A DNA stretch of 64,000 bases from Pseudomonas sp. ICMP 561 (lineage in GTDB: Bacteria > Pseudomonadota > Gammaproteobacteria > Pseudomonadales > Pseudomonadaceae), in the NCBI RefSeq assembly GCF_002699985.1, contig NZ_LKBT01000017.1, forward strand, positions 1 to 64,000, given 5' to 3'. The notes under the pieces are model-generated. The model had not been told where the DNA came from and did no database searches. It was given only the letters and a program-made list of their open reading frames with translations. Of the stretch, positions 33,439-42,760 are shown one piece after another. The stretch's first letter is position 1, and each line of letters opens with the position of its first letter. A program made the translations under genes and the position numbers.

Positions 33439-34332
33439 GTGGAATTGCACCAGTTACGATGTTTTGTGGCCGCCGCCGAAGAGCTGCACTTCGGCAGAGC
33501 CGCCACACGCCTGCATATGACCCAGCCGCCACTGAGCCGACAGATCCAGCTGCTGGAGCGTTCGTTGGGCATTGTCCTGCTGGAGCGCAATAACCGTGGC
33601 GTACGTCTGACGGCGGCTGGCCGGGGCTTTCTACGCGATGCGCGACACATCCTGACGTTCTCCGAACAGGCAGGAAATTCCGCGCGGCGTCTGGCCTCCG
33701 GCGAAGTGGGCAGGCTGACCCTCGGGTTTACCGGGGTCAGCGCTTACAGCATGGTGCCGCAGTTGCTGGCCAAGGCTGCCATTGAAATGCCGGAAGTGAA
33801 GTTCGTCCTCAAGGAGATGGTTTCCGATGCCCAACTGGATGCGCTGTCAGCGAACCTGATCGACATTGGCCTGGTGCGTCAGGTCAGGGATCGAGAAATG
33901 TTCGATGCGCAGCTGGTGTATCGCGAGCCGCTGTTAGTGGTGTTGCCCTCAGAGCATCCGTTGACCACGCAGCCGTCGATTGCCCTCGCGGACCTTAATC
34001 ATCAGCCTTTTGTGATGTACGCCGCGGATGAAGGCCGTTACTTCTATGACTGCATTGTCGGGCTGTTCGCCATGAGCGGTGTCACGCCGCGGTATGCCTA
34101 TCATCTGGGCCAGACCCACGCCATTGTCAGCATGGTCCAGGCCGGTCTGGGGCTTTCGATTGTGCCGGCTTCGGCGCGGCAACTGCACAGTGGCGCAGTG
34201 GTATTCCGCCCGTTGCGCGACGCGACGCTGAATGCTGACCTGCACATGATTTCCCGTCGTGATAACGAAAATCCGGTGTTGCCCGCGTTCAGGGATCTGC
34301 TCAGTCGGGAGTTTGAACATAATCGGGGGTAA
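33439..34332 (+). CDS. LysR-family transcriptional regulator
   Basis: A 297-residue LysR regulator of the CatR/BenM/CynR-like group. The N-terminus is MELHQLRCFVAAAEELHFGRAATRLHMTQPPLSRQIQLLE, a classical helix-turn-helix. The effector domain begins near residue 90 with GRLTLGFTGVSAYSMVPQLL. It is divergent from the sugar-acid-type transporter and probably controls it. Confidence 0.9.
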   Translation: MELHQLRCFVAAAEELHFGRAATRLHMTQPPLSRQIQLLERSLGIVLLERNNRGVRLTAAGRGFLRDARHILTFSEQAGNSARRLASGEVGRLTLGFTGVSAYSMVPQLLAKAAIEMPEVKFVLKEMVSDAQLDALSANLIDIGLVRQVRDREMFDAQLVYREPLLVVLPSEHPLTTQPSIALADLNHQPFVMYAADEGRYFYDCIVGLFAMSGVTPRYAYHLGQTHAIVSMVQAGLGLSIVPASARQLHSGAVVFRPLRDATLNADLHMISRRDNENPVLPAFRDLLSREFEHNRG

Positions 34333-34395
34333 AAAATGCTCCGATCCTGCCAAGGGTGATGGCAAAGTCGGGACAAGCCTCGGTATGCTGCGCCC

Positions 34396-34788
34396 ATGAG
34401 TACCACGCTACCGCTTCGTCAGCCTTGTCCCCCCGGTGCCTGCAATTGCGGGCGCGAACTGTTGCAGGCGGACGAGCTGCGGATTCTGGCGTTGACCCGT
34501 CAGGAGGAGAAACGCCTGCTCGAGCGTCTGGAAAACCTGCAGAGCCTGGCCGACCTTGAGCACATGCAGCGCAAGTTGTATGAGCAGTTAGGGATTCGAC
34601 TGGAGGTGGTGCCGGGTTTTAACGAAGTACGCAGCATGCGCGGGATCGCGATCACTATCGACGAGCTGCCGGGGTTGTGTCGCAAAACCCGCCAGTCGAT
34701 TCCTGCTGCAATCAGGCGAGGCCTGGAAAAGAACCCCGAAATCGCCTACCGCTTGCTGGACGCTCACGATCTGTTTCGCGAAGTTTGA
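34396..34788 (+). CDS. Conserved hypothetical protein with Cys-rich N-terminus
   Basis: A 130-residue soluble protein that I know only as a conserved Pseudomonas-type hypothetical. The N-terminus has CPPGACNCGRE with three cysteines that could bind a metal. A helical charged region (LTRQEEKRLLERLENLQ, 35-70) and a C-terminal RKTRQSIPAAIRRGLEKNP segment follow. It starts 60 bp after the LysR stop on the same strand. No function is proposed. Confidence 0.7.
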   Translation: MSTTLPLRQPCPPGACNCGRELLQADELRILALTRQEEKRLLERLENLQSLADLEHMQRKLYEQLGIRLEVVPGFNEVRSMRGIAITIDELPGLCRKTRQSIPAAIRRGLEKNPEIAYRLLDAHDLFREV

Positions 34789-34883
34789 GTTCAGGCTGAA
34801 CATCTATCAGCCTTGACGCTGATTTTCTGTAGTGCCCGTTCCTTTGTCCCTGACACCATGCTGTCTAGCAGCAAGCACGGACC

Positions 34884-34973
34884 CTGTAGGAGTGAGCTTG
34901 CTCGCGATTGATTTTTTCCTTCGATAAATCATTGCCTGATCTGACGCTATCGCGAGCAAGCTCACTCCTACAG
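34884..34973. repeat. REP pair (TAGGAGTGAGCTTGCTCGCG type)
   Basis: CTGTAGGAGTGAGCTTGCTCGCGA and its reverse complement face each other around a 40-bp spacer. The same type occurs at 55722-55813. Confidence 0.9.
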
Positions 34974-35046
34974 ATCCTGTGTTTGCTGCGCGACAGTGCG
35001 GCGTCGTAGAAGAGATGCCCTACAAGTTTTGCGTCACGACCGGAAG

Positions 35047-36615
35047 TCAGCGAGCAACCGAAGAAGGATTCGACTGCAGCAGCACCTTGGCATGAACGGC
35101 CATCAGATCGTCTTCAAGTGTCGACTTGCCCGTCGTTACCCGCGAGCTGCGGTCTTCACGCAGGGCGGCGTCGAGCATGCCCAGCAAGTTACGCGACCTG
35201 GAAATCTCTTTCGGGGTGCTGATGGTGTCGATCAGTTTGCCCATTTCGTATCGGTTGACGATCGTTGACTGCTGGACGCTCTGGGTAGAGTTGGCTACTA
35301 CCAGCGCGCCCTTGTTATAGCCGATGCGGGTCGTGCTCTCGGCCTGATCATTGATCTGGTAGAAGTCGTAGTTTTGTGATTCGGCGGTATTGCCCAAGGC
35401 CAGTTTCGAGCCTGGGTAAATGCTCTTGTGGTACGACGCCTCGAGACTGGATGTCTGTTTCTGTTCGATGGATCGATTGGCGTCGCCTGCACCTTGCATG
35501 TCGGTAGTTTGCGAGGCTTTATAGGAAAACTTGTCGGCTTCGGCGGGGCGCATCGGGTTGCTGTGTTGGGCGTTTTGCGTCAGCGACACACTGAAATCAG
35601 CAAGCCCGGTCAACATCGAGCGATCCACACTGTTGAGGCTGGAGCTACCGCTCAGGCTCTTGGTGGTAGTTTGCAACGAAGAAAACGCATCCTTGAACAG
35701 CGCCATGAGGTCTTTGTCGCCCTGGCCCCGGTTTTGCGCTGCATCAAATTGCTTCAGGTAGCTTTCTACAGCCTGGGCTTGCTGTTGCGCGTTGCCCAAT
35801 ATCGCCGCGTTGTTTTTGACGCTTAACTGAACATTGCCGGTCGGGCCGTTCATTTCCACGGACCTGTTTTTTTCATCCGACTGGAAATTCAGCGTCTGAT
35901 ACTCGTTATCGCCCACTTTCAGGCGCGCGCTCAGGTCAATCGACGAGAACAAGGCCGGGTCCAGCTGAGTCAGGTTGCCGAGATTCAGGCGCGGTGTTCC
36001 GGCAGTCAGGCCATCAATCGCTCCCTGAAAGGAGTCTGCCAAAGAGGCCAATGCGTCATTTTCCTCATCGCTCAGCTTGCCACCGGTCACATCCGCTTGC
36101 ACGGCGAGACCGTCATCCTTGCTGGTCAGGTTCAGCGTGATGGTCGCGCCGCTCGCGGTTTTCAGCGTGAGGGTGATGGTATTTTGCGTATTGCTGTGCA
36201 GCTGAGCCTGGGCTGATTTCAGCGCGGCAGCGTCTTTTATACCGTCAGTGCCTGATCTGATGACGGACTGGGAGATTGAGTTCGAATTGCCGCTGGCAAG
36301 CTGTTCCAGCAGTGCAGCACCCAGGCCCTGAAAACGTCCGGCCGTGGATTTAGCGGACATGTTGCCAGTGAGGACTGTGGTCACTGCATCGCTTGTTTTT
36401 TTCTCAAAGAACAACACCGAATCGGCGTTGTTCAAGCTCCCGCGACTGGAGTAAGTGGCAGCATCTGCGACTTTTGAATCCTGACCGAGCATCACAACGG
36501 AGGCCGGTGAGCTGGCGAGTGTCAGAGGTGTCTCGGTGGCGCTCACCGGTACGGCAGTGGAGGCTGGTGTGGTGATGAGCGGCGTGCTGGCAGTGACTAA
36601 AGAGATTGAGGTCAT
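35047..36615 (-). CDS. Large Ser/Thr/Ala-rich hypothetical protein
   Basis: A 522-residue protein of low-complexity type, rich in Ser, Thr, Ala, Asn and Gln and with few cysteines. There is no signal peptide or membrane segment. Residues 160-185 (TITLTLKTASGATITLNL) look like beta-strands, and a long helical C-terminal part follows. It resembles a conserved Pseudomonas protein sometimes misnamed lactate dehydrogenase in databases; no dehydrogenase motif is present. Gene order gives no hint. A surface, flagellar-hook-like or secreted role is speculation. Confidence 0.7.
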   Translation of the reverse strand: MTSISLVTASTPLITTPASTAVPVSATETPLTLASSPASVVMLGQDSKVADAATYSSRGSLNNADSVLFFEKKTSDAVTTVLTGNMSAKSTAGRFQGLGAALLEQLASGNSNSISQSVIRSGTDGIKDAAALKSAQAQLHSNTQNTITLTLKTASGATITLNLTSKDDGLAVQADVTGGKLSDEENDALASLADSFQGAIDGLTAGTPRLNLGNLTQLDPALFSSIDLSARLKVGDNEYQTLNFQSDEKNRSVEMNGPTGNVQLSVKNNAAILGNAQQQAQAVESYLKQFDAAQNRGQGDKDLMALFKDAFSSLQTTTKSLSGSSSLNSVDRSMLTGLADFSVSLTQNAQHSNPMRPAEADKFSYKASQTTDMQGAGDANRSIEQKQTSSLEASYHKSIYPGSKLALGNTAESQNYDFYQINDQAESTTRIGYNKGALVVANSTQSVQQSTIVNRYEMGKLIDTISTPKEISRSRNLLGMLDAALREDRSSRVTTGKSTLEDDLMAVHAKVLLQSNPSSVAR

Positions 36616-37020
36616 AGCGCTTCCGTGCTGGCTTATCTGGGTTTGTATCTACTTTGTAGCGGCCAGTAGCAGGGAAACTTTAGATTGGAGGGGGAGCGAA
36701 TAAGCGCGGGAGGGACGATGTGCTGCGAGTTAACCGCAAACCTGTTGCGTCCATGACACACCGCTGTCGCGAAGCAAAAGGGTGACCGTGGTAGGAGCCA
36801 ACTTGTTGGCGAGACGTCGGACCTGCATTGTCAAAAATTGCGCCTCGCCAACAAGTTGGCTCCTACCGGGTCTGTGTTTCAAATCATTATCGAAGTGATG
36901 CTGGATGAGCGCTGACCGGGGTTACAAGGCCAGCGATTGCGGAGTGTCAGGCATACCAGCTATCGCTGGCCTCGTAACCTCGGTGAGCTCCAGGGGAGTC
37001 ATTACTGGTCAGCCAGATGC
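36616..37020. repeat. Intergenic region with REP pair at 36790-36867
   Basis: The only structure is an inverted pair GGTAGGAGCCAACTTGTTGGCGAG and its complement at 36790-36867. A repeated block around CAGCGATTGC and CAGCTATCGCTGG (36930-36980) follows. No gene is supported here. Confidence 0.75.
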
Positions 37021-38127
37021 TTACTCATTCGGCTCATCGGTATTGATGTACTCCGGCACTTTCGCCAGTGGCAATCGGCGGGCTTGTTCGATGCTGATGC
37101 CCGGGCGATTCGGCAGCGGGTCGAGTTTCTGCGTCTGGCCCGTCTCCAGGCTTCGCTCTATGGCCGCCAGGACACGCACATCACGCCAGCCTTCGTCGCC
37201 ATCCGGCTCCGGCTCGCGATCTTGCAGAATGCAGTCTGAGAAGTACTGGGTCTGGCCGCCGAACTGGTCTACCACAGGATGTTCATGTTCTTTGGTTTCG
37301 TCACCGATGATTGCCCGGTAACTGATCGCGACGCCTTCACCAAAACCGAAGCAGGGCGATGCTTCAAACTCGCCCTTGGTGCCTATCACTTGATAACGCT
37401 GGGTGCCCGGCAGGCTATAGCTGACGGTAAATTGCGCCAGTCGCTCTTCCGGGAAGCGCAAGGTCACGCTGACGGTATCCGGCGTATTGATTTCGCGCCC
37501 TGGCGTGTGAATGGCCACGGCATGAACTTCCAGCGGCTCGGCATCGAACAGGTTGCGTACCGCGTTGATCGGATACGGCCCCATATCCGCTGCAGGTCCT
37601 GCCCAGTAGCCATTCTGCATGCGGTGATTCTTTGGATCGGTGGTCTGCGCAAAGGTCGCCGTGAACAACCGTGGATCGCCAATTTCGCCTGCGCGGATAC
37701 GGCCGATCATCTCAACAGTGCCTGGCTCGAAATGCAGCCGATAAGCGATCATCAGCTTGGCGCCGGAGCGCTGGGCGGCTTCGGTGATTGCAATGCAGTC
37801 TTCTTCGCTGGTCGCCATGGGTTTTTCCAGCAGTACGTGGATCCCGGCTTCCAGGGCAGGCACGGCAAATTCCCGGTGGCGGAAATTAGGCGTGGCCAGG
37901 TAAATCGCGTCGATTTCCACGGACTTGAGCAGCGTGTCGAATTCGCTGTAGTCATAGCTTTTCAGGTCGTAAAGCTCAGCCAGTTTGTCGGCTTTTATCG
38001 GGTCGCCAGTCACCAGCGCAGTCATTACCGAATTATCAGTCTGATCGACGCCCGGCATGAATGCGCCTTGGGAAATCCAGCCTCCGGCAACCACTGCGTA
38101 ACGAATTTTGCCCTGTGCATCTGGCAT
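37021..38127 (-). CDS. Gfo/Idh/MocA-family oxidoreductase
   Basis: A 368-residue NAD(P)-dependent sugar or inositol oxidoreductase. The N-terminal Rossmann region holds AVVAGGWISQGAFMPG and AIYLATPNFRHREFAVPALEAGIHVLLEKPMA, including the conserved EKP lysine. The C-terminal alpha/beta domain has GYWAGPAADMGPYPINAVRNLF, the catalytic-pocket D-x-G-x-Y-P-I of glucose-fructose-oxidoreductase-like members. It is monocistronic and the substrate is not known. Confidence 0.88.
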   Translation of the reverse strand: MPDAQGKIRYAVVAGGWISQGAFMPGVDQTDNSVMTALVTGDPIKADKLAELYDLKSYDYSEFDTLLKSVEIDAIYLATPNFRHREFAVPALEAGIHVLLEKPMATSEEDCIAITEAAQRSGAKLMIAYRLHFEPGTVEMIGRIRAGEIGDPRLFTATFAQTTDPKNHRMQNGYWAGPAADMGPYPINAVRNLFDAEPLEVHAVAIHTPGREINTPDTVSVTLRFPEERLAQFTVSYSLPGTQRYQVIGTKGEFEASPCFGFGEGVAISYRAIIGDETKEHEHPVVDQFGGQTQYFSDCILQDREPEPDGDEGWRDVRVLAAIERSLETGQTQKLDPLPNRPGISIEQARRLPLAKVPEYINTDEPNE

Positions 38128-38315
38128 GAGATAAGCCTCCAGAATCGCCCGACGTTATGCCCGGCCCATTATAGAAGGGGCATGCTCAGACGCTGGAAGT
38201 TCAAAGCAATTAGCCGGACCGGGCGAAATGATGTCAATCTTTGTAATACTTTTCGTGAGTGGGAAAGTGACTTTCTCGTTGTAGGATCAAATCCCGTAAT
38301 AAATCTCAGGATTGT

Positions 38316-38522
38316 ATGAACACCGTTCAGGAACCTCCCGGTTGCTTCGCTTCTAACCGCTTTGCTTATAATTTGAGTCTCGATCCAGCTTTCCCCTCAG
38401 GATCAGCTCGTCTGAATACCCCCTTCGATAATCCGTCTAGTGTGTCCTGTGCGGCCGACGTTTGTTCACGTTCGGCAGGCTTACTGACATCTATCAAATC
38501 CCGTTTGCGAGAGATTCAATAG
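38316..38522 (+). CDS. Possible small ORF upstream of the TerC-type gene
   Basis: ATG 38316 after CAGGATTGT opens 68 codons ending 4 bp before the next gene. The product is rich in Ser, Pro and Leu and has no recognisable motif. It could be a leader ORF or chance; no riboswitch of the yybP-ykoY type was recognised in 38128-38526. Confidence 0.25.
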   Translation: MNTVQEPPGCFASNRFAYNLSLDPAFPSGSARLNTPFDNPSSVSCAADVCSRSAGLLTSIKSRLREIQ

Positions 38523-38526
38523 TTCT

Positions 38527-40077
38527 ATGGAATGGATAGCTGATCCCACGGCCTGGCTTGGCCTGCTCACTCTGATCGTTCTGGAACTGGTGTTGGGCAT
38601 CGATAACCTGGTGTTCATCGCGATTCTCGCGGACAAGTTGCCGCCCGAGCAGCGTGACAAGGCGCGAGTCATTGGTCTCTCGCTGGCGTTGATCATGCGC
38701 CTTGGCTTGCTGGCCAGTATTTCCTGGATGGTCACGCTGACTGCGCCACTGTTCGAACTGTTCGATCACAGCTTCTCGGGTCGCGACCTGATCATGCTGT
38801 TCGGTGGTGTGTTCCTGTTGTTCAAGGCCACCATGGAATTGCACGAGCGCCTGGAAGGTCACGTTGCCGAACGAACCAGCAACGGCACGTATGCCCGATT
38901 CTGGCCCATCGTCGCGCAAATCGTGGTGCTGGACGCCGTGTTCTCTCTCGACGCGGTGATTACTGCCGTAGGTATGGTTGAGCATCTGGCCGTCATGATG
39001 ATTGCGGTGATTTTCTCCATCGGTCTGATGATCATCGCCAGCAAGCCGCTGACCAAGTTCGTCAACTCCCACCCGACTGTGATCATGCTGTGTCTGGGCT
39101 TCCTGATGATGATCGGTTTCAGCCTGACCGCCGAAGGCCTGGGCTTCCATATCCCTAAAGGCTATCTGTATGCGGCGATTGGTTTCTCGATCCTGATCGA
39201 ACTGTTCAACCAGGTCGCTCGCAAGCGTCGCAAGAAGTCGCTGCACGGTGCGCGGCCTATGCGTGAACGCACCGCCCACGCCGTGTTGCGGCTGCTGGGT
39301 GGCCGCAAGCTGGACGCCGATGAGGTGGGCGAAGAAATCGCCGACATGCTTGAAGGTGAACAGACCGAGGCGGTGTTCCACCGTCGCGAGCGGGTGATGA
39401 TCAGTGGTGTGCTGCAACTGGCTGAGCGTCCGATTCGCTCGGCTATGACACCACGGGCCGAGGTGGACCTGATCGACGTGTCGGACGACCCGGAAACGGT
39501 TCGGACCAAGCTGATGCATTCGTCCTATTCGCGCCTGCCACTGATTCGTGAAGGCCGCGTGGATGAGCCATTGGGCTTTGTGCACAAGAAGGAGTTGCTC
39601 AAGGAACTGCTGGCCGGCAATGAGCCGAATCTGGAGTTTATGGCGCGCAAAGCGATCAACCTGCTGGACAGCTTTTCGATCCTCAACTCCCTTGAGCAGA
39701 TGCGCAAAGAGTCAACGCACATCGCTTTTGTGGTCAACGAATTCGGCGATTTCATCGGCTTGTTGACCATGACCGACATTCTGGAGTCCATCGCGGGTGA
39801 GCTGCCGGATGCCAGCGAAGTGGAAGGTCCGGATGTGGTGGCCGAGGACGATGGTTTTATCGTCTCTGGCGGCCTTAACCTGAGCCAGGTGCGTGAGCGG
39901 GTCGGTTTTCAGGCCCATGCGACCGAGGATTATCAGACCCTTGCCGGTCTGGTGATGAGCCTGCTGGATCGCTTGCCGAGGATCGGCGACAAGCTCGATT
40001 GGGAAGGCTGGGACATGACGGTTGTGGGTGTCGAAGAACGACGTGTCACCCGGGTTCTGTTGCGCAAGCCCCAGTGA
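38527..40077 (+). CDS. TerC-CBS-CorC_HlyC membrane protein (YoaE/YegH-like)
   Basis: A 516-residue protein in three parts: a TerC-type membrane domain (1-230) with LELVLGIDNLVFIAILADKLP, the metal-like D-N pair, and VVLDAVFSLDAVITAVGM; a CBS pair (about 300-420) with MTPRAEVDLIDVSD and GLLTMTDILESIAGEL; and a C-terminal CorC/HlyC domain (about 430-516). It belongs to the YoaE/YegH group, linked to divalent-cation homeostasis in the membrane. It is followed by a GC-rich stem (40087-40105). Confidence 0.9.
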   Translation: MEWIADPTAWLGLLTLIVLELVLGIDNLVFIAILADKLPPEQRDKARVIGLSLALIMRLGLLASISWMVTLTAPLFELFDHSFSGRDLIMLFGGVFLLFKATMELHERLEGHVAERTSNGTYARFWPIVAQIVVLDAVFSLDAVITAVGMVEHLAVMMIAVIFSIGLMIIASKPLTKFVNSHPTVIMLCLGFLMMIGFSLTAEGLGFHIPKGYLYAAIGFSILIELFNQVARKRRKKSLHGARPMRERTAHAVLRLLGGRKLDADEVGEEIADMLEGEQTEAVFHRRERVMISGVLQLAERPIRSAMTPRAEVDLIDVSDDPETVRTKLMHSSYSRLPLIREGRVDEPLGFVHKKELLKELLAGNEPNLEFMARKAINLLDSFSILNSLEQMRKESTHIAFVVNEFGDFIGLLTMTDILESIAGELPDASEVEGPDVVAEDDGFIVSGGLNLSQVRERVGFQAHATEDYQTLAGLVMSLLDRLPRIGDKLDWEGWDMTVVGVEERRVTRVLLRKPQ

Positions 40078-40244
40078 CCATCAAGTGATAAAAGCCCCGC
40101 TGTTGCTGGGGAAGCGCGAGCCAGACACCTCGCGCTCCAGCATCAACGAGGCTGATAATCAGTATTTTAAAGGGTGGTTTTTCATAATGCGGTTGTGACC
40201 TTAGATTGGCCCCATCACTTCGAAACAACTATTGGAGCCACATC

Positions 40245-40496
40245 ATGAAACGCACTATCGCTTTGAGCTTTGCCCTTTCGATCCTGACCGCTACCGGCGC
40301 TTTTGCCAGTACTTCGCCGACCCAGACTGTCGCTGCGGCCACTCAGGTTGCAAATCGTTCCAGCGTCGTTACTCCTGAAGTCCGCGTTGCCGGTGCCGGT
40401 AACAAGACCTTCGACCGCGCTGAAGTGAACCTGGACAAGAAAGTGGTCGTAGCAGAAAACCGCAAAGAATTTGGTTCGCAGTATCAGCGTTATTGA
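40245..40496 (+). CDS. Small secreted protein
   Basis: An 83-residue protein starting at ATG 40245 after GGAGCCACATC. A signal peptide (MKRTIALSFALSILTATGAFAS, cleavage after Ala about 21) is followed by an Ala/Val-rich segment and a charged tail ending GSQYQRY. No family known. It ends just before a strong terminator, so it is probably a well-expressed monocistronic periplasmic or surface peptide. Confidence 0.8.
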   Translation: MKRTIALSFALSILTATGAFASTSPTQTVAAATQVANRSSVVTPEVRVAGAGNKTFDRAEVNLDKKVVVAENRKEFGSQYQRY

Positions 40497-40517
40497 TTGC
40501 GAGGTCCGAACAGGAAC

Positions 40518-40541
40518 AGCCCGGCTAGCCGGGCTTTTTTG
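40518..40541 (+). terminator. Rho-independent terminator after the small secreted protein
   Basis: AGCCCGGCTAGCCGGGCT is a perfect 9-bp stem without a real loop, followed by TTTTTT. Confidence 0.9.
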
Positions 40542-40563
40542 TGTTCATTGCAAACGATGGCTT

Positions 40564-40653
40564 TGTTGGAGCGAGGCTTGCCCGCGAACCAGTCGACGCG
40601 GTTGACCAGACCCACCGCCTCATCATTCTTCGCGGGCAAGCCTCGCTCCAACA
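40564..40653. repeat. REP pair (TTGGAGCGAGGCTTGCCCGCG type)
   Basis: TGTTGGAGCGAGGCTTGCCCGCGAA and its reverse complement flank a 40-bp spacer. Confidence 0.85.
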
Positions 40654-40679
40654 GAAATATGTGCCGGTTTTTTGTTTCT

Positions 40680-41828
40680 TCACCGATCCCGCAAACTGCG
40701 CTCCATCCGCGCCAACCCTTCCTCCAGCAAGACCCTTGGGCAACCGAAGTTCAACCGCACGAACTGCTGGCAATCGTCACCAAACTCCACTCCCGCACTC
40801 AGGCCCACTTTGGCGTGTTCGAGGAAGAACTGCTGTGGATCGTCAAGACCCAGCGCGGAGCAATCCAGCCAGGCGAGGTAGGTGCTTTGTGGCAAGTGCA
40901 TGACCACGCCGGGCAGTCGTTCTTTAACCGCTTTTGCCAGATAGTCACGGTTGGCCTGCAGGTACGCGTTGACGTCGCTCAACCATTCGCCGCATTCGCT
41001 GTAAGCCGCGCGCGTGGCTTCAAGACCCAGCACGTTGACGCTGTCGACCAGACCCAAGCGGCCGGCATTGAAGCGTTTACGCAGCGACTCATTCTGAATT
41101 ACTGCAAAAGCGGTTTTCAGCCCGGCGATGTTATAAGCCTTGCTCGCCGACATCAGGGTGACAGTGCGCTGGGCAATCTGCGGGCTGAGAGAGGCGATGG
41201 GCACATGCCGGCGGCCATCGAAGAGGATGTCGGCGTGAATGTCATCAGAAATGATCAGCACGTCATGCTTCACGCAGGCTTCGCCGATCAGGTGCAGCTC
41301 TTCGCCACTGAAAACCTTGCCCAGCGGGTTATGCGGGTTGCTCAGCAACAAGGCACCGGCGTTGGCCAGCTTGCCGTTCAGCACAGCGATGTCGGTGTGG
41401 TATTCGCCCTGGGCATCAGCCTTGAACGGCAATTCGATACGCGGCTGCTGCCAGTGATTCGGCGCGTGGGACAGCGGCGAGTAATTGGGTGTTTGCAGGA
41501 CCACGCCCGAGTCGGCCGGAACCAGTGCGTTGAGTGCCATGTTGAAGCCGGGTTCGACGCCGGGCAGGAACACCAGTTCTTCAGGCTGAACACGCCAGGC
41601 ATAACGCTGCCAGAGGTACTCGACAACCGTCTGGCGCAGGTTGTCCTGTGCCACGCCGTACCCGAGCAGCGGATGCCCCAGTCGTTTTTGCAACGCCTGA
41701 ATGATCGGCTCGGCCACCGGGAAATCCATGTCCGCTACCCACATCGGCAGCACGTCGGCGGGATACAGGCTCCACTTTTTGCTGTCGGTGCCGTGGCGTT
41801 CGAATACGGTGTCCAGTTGGGTCGTCAT
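40680..41828 (-). CDS. patB: PatB/MalY-family C-S lyase
   Basis: About 382 residues from ATG 41828; the frame opens earlier at 41882 without a better start. A fold-I PLP enzyme: ADVLPMWVADMDFPVAEPI at the N-terminus, NPHNPLGKVFS near the middle, and the PLP lysine in LMSASKAYNIAGLKTAF. PatB/MalY enzymes cleave cystathionine or cysteine conjugates to a thiol, pyruvate and ammonia. With the ABC transporter and homocysteine methyltransferase it suggests sulfur-amino-acid use. Confidence 0.88.
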   Translation of the reverse strand: MTTQLDTVFERHGTDSKKWSLYPADVLPMWVADMDFPVAEPIIQALQKRLGHPLLGYGVAQDNLRQTVVEYLWQRYAWRVQPEELVFLPGVEPGFNMALNALVPADSGVVLQTPNYSPLSHAPNHWQQPRIELPFKADAQGEYHTDIAVLNGKLANAGALLLSNPHNPLGKVFSGEELHLIGEACVKHDVLIISDDIHADILFDGRRHVPIASLSPQIAQRTVTLMSASKAYNIAGLKTAFAVIQNESLRKRFNAGRLGLVDSVNVLGLEATRAAYSECGEWLSDVNAYLQANRDYLAKAVKERLPGVVMHLPQSTYLAWLDCSALGLDDPQQFFLEHAKVGLSAGVEFGDDCQQFVRLNFGCPRVLLEEGLARMERSLRDR

Positions 41829-41926
41829 TTCAGTCTCTAGAGGCAGGGAGCAAGGGCGACAGGTTAGCTGCGCCCATCGCATCGGTCCACCCGCACCTGA
41901 GTTGACTGAACGGTGCCGTGATCAAC

Positions 41927-42760
41927 TCAGCGCTGGTTTTTGTAAGCCTTGCCGTAGTGCCTTTCAAGGCGTGCCTGAATCAACTCCAGTCCGATGGACA
42001 GCAGCCAATAGATCAGCGCCGCAGTGGTCAGCATTTCGATATAGCGGTAGGACGACCGGCCGTAAGACTGCGCGAGGAACATGACTTCCCAGACACCCAT
42101 CACCGAGATCAGGGACGAGTCCTTGAGCATGGAAATGAATTGGCTGGTGGTCGGTGGAATGATGGTACGCATGGCTTGCGGCAGTGTGATCTGCCAGAAC
42201 ACCACGGTAGGGCGCATGCCCAGTGCCGCAGCGGCTTCGCGTTGCCCGGGCGAAACACCGATGATGCCCGCGCGAAAGATCTCACTCAGGTACGCGCCGT
42301 AGTTCAGCGACAGGGCAATAATGCCTGCGCTGATCGCGCCTGGCACCACGCCCAGTTGCGGCAGACCGAGATAGATCAGCAGGATCTGAATCAACAGTGG
42401 TGTGCCACGAAAGAACGACGCGTAAAAGCTGGCGATGCCAAACGCCACGGCACTCTTGGACAAGCGCGCCAGGGCCGTGGCAAAGCCCAGTATCAGCGAG
42501 AACCATATAGAGCAGAAGCACAGGAAGAGGGTCAGCGCGGCGCCTTGCAGGAAGCCATTGGGCGCCAGATGCAGGCCGACCAGATATTCCCATTTCGCGG
42601 CGATGATCGAAAACTTCAGGTCGAAGCTCATGAAAAACGCGATGCACAGACCGAGCATCACCATCCAGGTCAGGTACAGCCGCGTTTTGAAGCCGAAAAT
42701 TCGCAGCAGGCGCGAAGATCCGGCGTTCAGGTCTGGCGGGGCAGGTTGATGCTCGCTCAT
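41927..42760 (-). CDS. Amino acid ABC transporter permease
   Basis: A 277-residue inner-membrane permease of the polar-amino-acid (HisM/GlnP) type. About five to six helices are present; the EAA loop reads SPGQREAAAALGMRPTVVFWQITLPQAMRTIIPP. It overlaps the start of the binding-protein gene by four bases (ATGA). No ATPase gene follows; the next gene is patB, so the ATP-binding subunit must be encoded elsewhere or shared with another importer. Confidence 0.9.
   Translation of the reverse strand: MSEHQPAPPDLNAGSSRLLRIFGFKTRLYLTWMVMLGLCIAFFMSFDLKFSIIAAKWEYLVGLHLAPNGFLQGAALTLFLCFCSIWFSLILGFATALARLSKSAVAFGIASFYASFFRGTPLLIQILLIYLGLPQLGVVPGAISAGIIALSLNYGAYLSEIFRAGIIGVSPGQREAAAALGMRPTVVFWQITLPQAMRTIIPPTTSQFISMLKDSSLISVMGVWEVMFLAQSYGRSSYRYIEMLTTAALIYWLLSIGLELIQARLERHYGKAYKNQR

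Noticed and set aside
35047..36615. Lactate dehydrogenase
   Set aside because: The name attaches to similar proteins in databases as I recall, but there is no Rossmann motif or catalytic residue pattern.
38128..38526. Possible yybP-ykoY-type manganese riboswitch before the TerC-type gene
   Set aside because: No recognisable paired-helix pattern or conserved loops were found by eye.
38494..39585. Long minus-strand frame of 363 codons rich in His and Gln
   Set aside because: Antisense shadow of the TerC-CorC gene in GC-rich DNA.
40497..41840. Plus-strand frame of 447 codons
   Set aside because: Antisense to patB and begins in a terminator and REP pair.
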